DNA from: Streptomyces spinosus
Lineage (GTDB): Bacteria; Actinomycetota; Actinomycetes; Streptomycetales; Streptomycetaceae
Assembly: GCF_020400655.1 (NCBI RefSeq)
Contig: NZ_JAINRC010000009.1
Span: 62,001 to 126,000 of the forward strand
Direction of reading: 5' to 3'
DNA: 64,000 nt
Positions 59,630 to 64,000 of the stretch are shown in pieces. The translations under genes and the position numbers were made by a program. Under the pieces are notes generated by a model. That model did not search any database, was not told the DNA's origin, and saw nothing but the letters and a program-made list of their open reading frames with translations. Positions within the stretch are counted from its first letter, which is position 1. Each line of letters begins with the position of its first letter.

Positions 59630-59817
59630 GTTGTGTGCGGTGAACGCGCGCGCTGCCCGTACAGCCGTCACACAGCGGGGCCATACGGGCACTTGCCGCA
59701 GGCAGTGACCGGGAACGGACGGTCAATTTCCGGTTCAGGTCGCTCCATTGGCGGGCGATCAGTAGCCTCGGCTCGAACACCGGATCGCCTGCACCCGTCC
59801 ACGCCTTGGAGAGATAC

Positions 59818-60630
59818 ATGGAGCGACCCGCCTGGGCCCCACGGAGCATCGACATCTCGGTGCCCAGCGTCTCGCGGATCTACGACTACTACCTGGGCGG
59901 TTCGCACAACTTCGAGGTCGACCGGGAAGCGGCCCGCAAGGCCATGGAGTTCATGCCGGGCCTGCCGAAGATCATGCAGGCCAACCGGGCGTTCATGCGC
60001 CGGGCCGTGCGGTTCGCGGCCGGGGAGGGCATCACCCAGTTCCTCGACGTCGGGTCCGGCATCCCCACCTTCGGCAACGTCCACGAGGTGGCGCAGGCGG
60101 CCGTACCGGGCGCGCGGGTGGTCTACGTGGACAACGACCCGGTGGCCGTCGCGCACAGCCAGGCGGTCCTGGCGGGCAACGACGACGCCGACGTGGTCGC
60201 GGCGGACCTGCGCAAGCCCCGGGACATCCTCTCCAGCCCCCGACTGGACCGGCTGATCGACCTGAATCGGCCAGTGGCCCTCCTCCTCGTTGCCATACTG
60301 CACTTCGTGGAAGACGCGGACGACCCGTACGGTGCGGTGGCCGAGCTGCGCGAGGCGCTCGCGCCCGGCAGCCTGCTGGTCCTCACCCATGCCTCGTACG
60401 AGGGAATCCCGCTGCCCGCCGAGCGGGCCGGGGGCGCGGTGGACGTGTACAAGGACATTCGCAACCCGCTGATCATGCGCTCGCGCGAGGAGATCGCGCG
60501 GTTCTTCGAGGGGTACGACATGGTGGAACCCGGACTGGTGCCGATGCCGCGCTGGCGCCCGGACTCGGCGCCGGAGGACGAGGACCCGTATGCCTTCTCC
60601 GGATTCGCCGGCGTGGGGCGTACGGCGTGA
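59818..60630 (+). CDS. SAM-dependent methyltransferase, DUF574 family
   Basis: 270 residues from the ATG at 59818 behind GGAGAG. DISVPSVSRIYDYYLGGSHNFEVDREAARKAMEFMPGLPKIMQANRAFMRRAVRFAAGEGITQFLDVGSGIPTFGNVHEVAQ and VVYVDNDPVAVAHSQAVL are unmistakable for this actinobacterial family (PF04672); GSGIPT is the SAM loop. Substrates are unknown. Its stop overlaps the start of the c-di-GMP enzyme (60627), so they are co-expressed. Confidence 0.93.
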   Translation: MERPAWAPRSIDISVPSVSRIYDYYLGGSHNFEVDREAARKAMEFMPGLPKIMQANRAFMRRAVRFAAGEGITQFLDVGSGIPTFGNVHEVAQAAVPGARVVYVDNDPVAVAHSQAVLAGNDDADVVAADLRKPRDILSSPRLDRLIDLNRPVALLLVAILHFVEDADDPYGAVAELREALAPGSLLVLTHASYEGIPLPAERAGGAVDVYKDIRNPLIMRSREEIARFFEGYDMVEPGLVPMPRWRPDSAPEDEDPYAFSGFAGVGRTA

Positions 60631-62771
60631 GCGCGGAACCGGACCAGCCGGAGGGCAGACTGCGCCGGCTGACGACGATCTGGAGCCGGGCGCTGTTCCC
60701 GGTGACCTCCACGTCGCTGACCCGCACCGAGTTCGAGGAACGGCTCCTCCCGCTCGCACGCCGGCTGAGTGAACTGCTGCGGGCCCGCGCCTTCGACGCG
60801 GACGCGGCGAAGGCCGTCGGCGCCGCCCTGGTCGGGGCGCACTGCACCGACCCCGAGGCGCTGGCCCGCACCCTCGACTGCGTCGACGCCTACCTGGTGC
60901 TGTACTGCGGCGAGGACGGCCCCCAGGACGAACTGCGCATCCGCTCCTCCCGGTTGCAGCACGCCATGGCCGCCGGCTACGCCCAGGCCCTGCGCGAGCG
61001 CACCCTCGCCGAGCAGGAGGCCATCGCCCAGGCCGCGTTGCGCGCCCAGGGCGTGGTGGCCCAGGCGCTGCACGCGAGCGAGGCCCGCTTCCGCGCGGTC
61101 TTCGAGGGCGCCGCGATAGGAATCGGCATCGCCGACCTCGAAGGCAACGTCCTCCAGGTCAACGAGGCGCTGCTGCGCATGTTCGGCCTCTCCGAGCAGA
61201 CCCTGCGCGGCCGGCGCGTCCAGGACTGGGCGCACCCCGACGACGCCCCGCAGACCTGGCGGCTCTACGACGAACTCGTGCGCGGCGAGCGCGAGCACTA
61301 CCACGTCGAGAAGGCCTTCAACCGCCCCGACGGGACGGTCCTGTGGACCAACCTGACCGTGTCCCTGCTGCGTGACGCCGACGGTGACCCGCAGTACCAG
61401 CTCGCCCTCATGGAGGACACCACCGAGCGCCGGCTGCTCAACCTCCGGCTGCGCTACGAGGCCACGCACGACGCCCTCACCGGCCTGCCCAACCGCTCTC
61501 TGTTCTTCGAGCGGCTGGAGAAGGCCCTCAGCGCGGGCGAGGGCCAGCGCTTCGGCCTGTGCTACCTGGACCTGGACGGCTTCAAGACCGTCAACGACAG
61601 CCTCGGCCACGCGGCCGGCGACCGGCTGCTGGTGGAGGTCGCCGACCGGCTCCAGTCCTGCGCGACCGCGCCCGGCGAGATGGTCGCCCGGCTCGGCGGC
61701 GACGAGTTCGTGGCCCTGACCACCGGCCCCGGCACCGAACGGAAGGTGGACGAACTCGCCGAGCGCATCATGAACGCGCTGGTCACCCCGATCAGCATCG
61801 ACGGCCGCGACCTCATGGTGCGCGGCAGCCTCGGCATCGTGGAGGGCCCGGCCGGGGAGCGCACCGCCGCCGAGGTGCTGCGCAGCGCCGACATCACCAT
61901 GTACCGGGCCAAGTCGGCGGGCGGCAACCGCTTCGAACTCGCCGACCCCGAGGCCGACGCCCGCGCCATCACCCGGCACGGCCTGACCACGGCCCTGCCG
62001 ACCGCGCTGGAGCGCGGCGAGTTCTTCATCGAGTACCAGCCCCTGGTCCACCTCGGCGACGGCAGCGTGCGCGGCGCCGAGGCCCTGGTGCGCTGGCTGC
62101 ACCCGCAGCACGGCGTCCTCGGCCCCGACCGTTTCATCCCGCTCGCCGAGCACACCGGCCTCATCGTCCCGCTCGGCCGCTGGGTCCTGGAGGAGTCGAT
62201 CCGGCAGGCCCGCGCCTGGCGGGAACTCCACGGCGAGCAGCAGGCGGCCGGCCCGCTGCGGATCAACGTCAACCTCTCCCCGTGCCAGCTCAGCCACCCC
62301 GGCCTGGTACAGGACACGGTGGACATCCTCGAACGGTCGGGCGTCACCCCGGACGCCCTGTGCCTGGAGGTCACCGAGTCCGCGCTCATCGGCGCCGACG
62401 ACGACCTGCTCAAGCCCCTGCGCCGGCTCGCGGAGATGGGCGTCGACATCGCACTGGACGACTTCGGCACCGGCTACTCCAACCTCGCCAACCTGCGCCG
62501 CCTGCCGGTGAGCATCCTCAAGCTGGACCGCTCCTTCACCCAGGGCATGCAGCAGTTCCCCGCCGACCCCGTCGACCTGAAGATCGTGGAGGGCATCGTC
62601 TCGCTCGCCCACAGTCTCGACCTGGCGGTCACGGTCGAGGGCGTGGAGACCGGCGCGCAGGCCGAGCAGCTGCGGGTCCTGGGCTGCGACACGGCCCAGG
62701 GCTGGTACTACGCGCGTCCGGGCCCGCCCGAGAGGCTCCACGACCTCGCCCTGGTGGACGCGACGGGCTGA
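60627..62771 (+). CDS. rmdA: PAS-GGDEF-EAL c-di-GMP enzyme, RmdA-like
   Basis: 714 residues. N-terminal helical part (1-145), PAS (150-265), GGDEF with an intact RLGGDEF at 355-361 and EAL with EAL at 485-487 plus ECF-type LDDFGTGYSN later. No RxxD inhibitory site stands before GGDEF (PGEM there). Domain order, length and neighbours fit S. coelicolor RmdA (SCO0928), a bifunctional cyclase/phosphodiesterase affecting development. Coupled to the methyltransferase by a 4-base overlap; 3' end overlaps the LysR gene by 64 bases. Confidence 0.85.
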   Translation: MSAEPDQPEGRLRRLTTIWSRALFPVTSTSLTRTEFEERLLPLARRLSELLRARAFDADAAKAVGAALVGAHCTDPEALARTLDCVDAYLVLYCGEDGPQDELRIRSSRLQHAMAAGYAQALRERTLAEQEAIAQAALRAQGVVAQALHASEARFRAVFEGAAIGIGIADLEGNVLQVNEALLRMFGLSEQTLRGRRVQDWAHPDDAPQTWRLYDELVRGEREHYHVEKAFNRPDGTVLWTNLTVSLLRDADGDPQYQLALMEDTTERRLLNLRLRYEATHDALTGLPNRSLFFERLEKALSAGEGQRFGLCYLDLDGFKTVNDSLGHAAGDRLLVEVADRLQSCATAPGEMVARLGGDEFVALTTGPGTERKVDELAERIMNALVTPISIDGRDLMVRGSLGIVEGPAGERTAAEVLRSADITMYRAKSAGGNRFELADPEADARAITRHGLTTALPTALERGEFFIEYQPLVHLGDGSVRGAEALVRWLHPQHGVLGPDRFIPLAEHTGLIVPLGRWVLEESIRQARAWRELHGEQQAAGPLRINVNLSPCQLSHPGLVQDTVDILERSGVTPDALCLEVTESALIGADDDLLKPLRRLAEMGVDIALDDFGTGYSNLANLRRLPVSILKLDRSFTQGMQQFPADPVDLKIVEGIVSLAHSLDLAVTVEGVETGAQAEQLRVLGCDTAQGWYYARPGPPERLHDLALVDATG

Positions 62772-63628
62772 TCCGCCGGAGCCGCTCCGCCGTCCTCCTC
62801 CCGGGCGGCCGCGGCGACGGCGGCCGCCGCCCGGACGAGGGCCGCGGTCGCCATGGAACGGGACTGCTGCGGCCAGGCGACCGCCAGGAGCGAGGGCGGC
62901 GCGTCCGGGACGGGCCGGTAGACGGCACCCGGGCGCGGATAGCGGTCGGCGACGGACGCCGGCAGCAGCGCGACCAGCTCGCCGAGGGCGACACGGGTGA
63001 GCAACTGGGCGAGGTCACGGCCCTCGTTGCGCATGTCCTCCAGGAACCGGTGCACATCCCCGGGGCGCAGCCCCAGGTCGGCGAGGAGGACGTGGTCGCG
63101 TGCGGCGAGCGGGTGGGCGGCACCGAGCACCGCCACACGCGGCTCGGCGATCAGGGTCTCGCTGTCCAGGCCGGTGCGGTCGAAGGGCTCGTGGACCAGT
63201 GCGGCATCGGCCTCGCCGCGCCGCAGCAGCCGTGGCTGCTCCAGCCAGCCGCACAGCCGTACCGTCACCGGGACGGCGGCGGGGTCGGCGGCATAGCGCT
63301 CCAGGAGCGGCTCCAGCAGTCCCGCGTCGCCGTCGGCCTTGACCGCCAGGACGAGCTTGCGTTCCGGGTCCGCTGCGCGCCGGGCCCGCCGACCGGCGGC
63401 CTCCAGGGCGTCCAGCGCGAACCGCGCCTGGGTGAGGAGTACTTCGCCCGCGCGGGTCAGGACCACGCTGTGGGTGGTCCTCTCGAAGAGGGTGACCCCG
63501 AGCTCGGCCTCCAGCGCCCGGATCGCCCGGGACAGCGGCGGGGCGGAGATGCCCAGCCGCTCGGCCGCGCGGGCGAAGTTCAGCTCCTCGGCGACGGCGA
63601 CGAAGTAGCGCAGCGGGCGGGACTCCAT
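62708..63628 (-). CDS. LysR-family transcriptional regulator
   Basis: 306 residues. Winged helix (LRYFVAVAEELNFARAAERLGISAPPLSRAIRALEAELGVTLFERTTHSVVLTRAGEVLL) and a substrate-binding-type effector domain (KLVLAVKADGDAGLLEPLLERY...). GGGAGGGTGGAGCC precedes the ATG at 63628. Divergent from the NmrA-like gene, which it likely controls. The last 30 residues run into the rmdA 3' end on the other strand. Confidence 0.92.
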   Translation of the reverse strand: MESRPLRYFVAVAEELNFARAAERLGISAPPLSRAIRALEAELGVTLFERTTHSVVLTRAGEVLLTQARFALDALEAAGRRARRAADPERKLVLAVKADGDAGLLEPLLERYAADPAAVPVTVRLCGWLEQPRLLRRGEADAALVHEPFDRTGLDSETLIAEPRVAVLGAAHPLAARDHVLLADLGLRPGDVHRFLEDMRNEGRDLAQLLTRVALGELVALLPASVADRYPRPGAVYRPVPDAPPSLLAVAWPQQSRSMATAALVRAAAAVAAAAREEDGGAAPADQPVASTRARSWSLSGGPGRA

Positions 63629-63678
63629 GGCTCCACCCTCCCTCCGGCGGTGCCTCCGACTCGGTCCCGCGCTCGGCA

Positions 63679-63693
63679 TTACCCTCAGGGTAA
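63679..63693. promoter_or_regulatory. LysR-type operator candidate
   Basis: TTACCCTCAGGGTAA is a perfect palindrome around a central C and contains T-N11-A. It lies between the divergent LysR and NmrA-like genes. Confidence 0.7.
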
Positions 63694-63781
63694 CAACCCG
63701 GAGCGAAGTGGTCCTTCAGTCGACGGGCGCCGGACGGCAGGCTCGATCACGTCCATCCCCCCGTTCTTCCAGGAGCGTTCC

Positions 63782-64000
63782 GTGATCCTCGTCACCACCC
63801 CGACCGGCCAGATCGGCAGCCGGGTCCTCGACTCCCTCCTCGACGCCGGGGACGCGGCGGGGGAGATCCGCGTCATCGTGCGCGATCCCGGGCGCCTGTC
63901 CGCGCGCGTGCGCGCCCGCGTCGAGGCCGTCACCGGCTCGCACGCCGACCCCGACGTCACCGCCAAGGCGTGCGCGGGCGCCGACCGGGTGTTCTGGCTG
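63782..64000 (+). CDS. NmrA-like NAD(P)-binding protein, truncated by window end
   Basis: First 73 residues from a GTG at 63782 with AGGAG upstream: MILVTTPTGQIGSRVLDSLLDAGDAAGEIRVIVRDPGRL, TGxxGxxG dinucleotide motif, then VEAVTGSHADPDVTAKACAGADRVFWL. This is the start of an atypical SDR/NmrA family protein, perhaps a quinone reductase or redox sensor. Runs off the right edge. Confidence 0.85.
   Translation, partial: MILVTTPTGQIGSRVLDSLLDAGDAAGEIRVIVRDPGRLSARVRARVEAVTGSHADPDVTAKACAGADRVFWL

Overview
The window is chromosomal DNA from a Streptomyces or a very close actinomycete. The evidence is uniformly high GC with strong G/C bias at third codon positions, frequent GTG/TTG starts behind purine-rich ribosome sites, dense ATGA start/stop overlaps, and Streptomyces-typical families: DUF574 methyltransferase, DUF6777 lipoprotein, a lipoprotein of the type annotated around SCO0930, a PAS-GGDEF-EAL protein matching RmdA, wax ester synthase/DGAT, and Tat-exported hydrolases. 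No rRNA, tRNA, CRISPR array, insertion sequence or phage was seen. The right half looks like the SCO0928-SCO0958 neighbourhood of S. coelicolor (from memory, not searched).

Region 1 (about 240-13430) is a stress and redox island, all on the + strand: a DUF1931 histone-fold protein, a DJ-1/PfpI protein, a second Hsp70 operon (dnaK, grpE, a CbpA-type J protein, a CbpM-like modulator, clpB), thioredoxin, a UBP-type zinc finger, a cyclic-nucleotide-binding flavoprotein without the usual redox cysteines, Hsp20, DUF2267, aspartate decarboxylase PanD and a GNAT acetyltransferase. Most of dnaK through the flavoprotein is translationally coupled.

Region 2 (13561-28341) is mixed metabolism and envelope: 6-phosphogluconate dehydrogenase, an Rpf-like/LysM/M23 wall hydrolase, an EamA transporter with a long low-complexity tail, a FhuF-type ferric reductase, the glycogen pair glgA/glgC, a GH92 alpha-mannosidase, a WS/DGAT, an unusual zinc-ribbon SDR, a degenerate HD-domain protein and an AT-rich intergenic region with two candidate small peptide genes.

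Region 3 (28584-41002) holds an amidase, a GH85 endo-beta-N-acetylglucosaminidase, and a FadR/GntR repressor divergent from an eight-gene operon for L-fucose uptake (ABC transporter) and oxidation (fuconate dehydratase, SDR, aldo-keto reductase, mutarotase, fuconolactonase). With GH92 upstream this reads as a glycan-harvesting locus; the final pyruvate/lactate-forming enzyme is not present.

Region 4 (40990-64000) is envelope and signalling: lipase maturation factor homologue, DUF6777 lipoprotein followed by a 308-bp tandem duplication of its 3' end, PAS-GAF-PP2C-ATPase phosphatase, Fpg-family glycosylase, an ECF sigma/anti-sigma pair separated by an unknown gene, CapA-like protein, amino-acid permease, UspA, NodB deacetylase, class F sortase, an Asn/Gly/His-repeat surface protein, DUF4239 and poly-Pro membrane proteins, the COG4315 lipoprotein, DUF574 methyltransferase, the c-di-GMP enzyme RmdA, and a LysR regulator divergent from a truncated NmrA-like gene. 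Convergent gene pairs are separated by strong GC-rich hairpins, several overlapping coding sequence.
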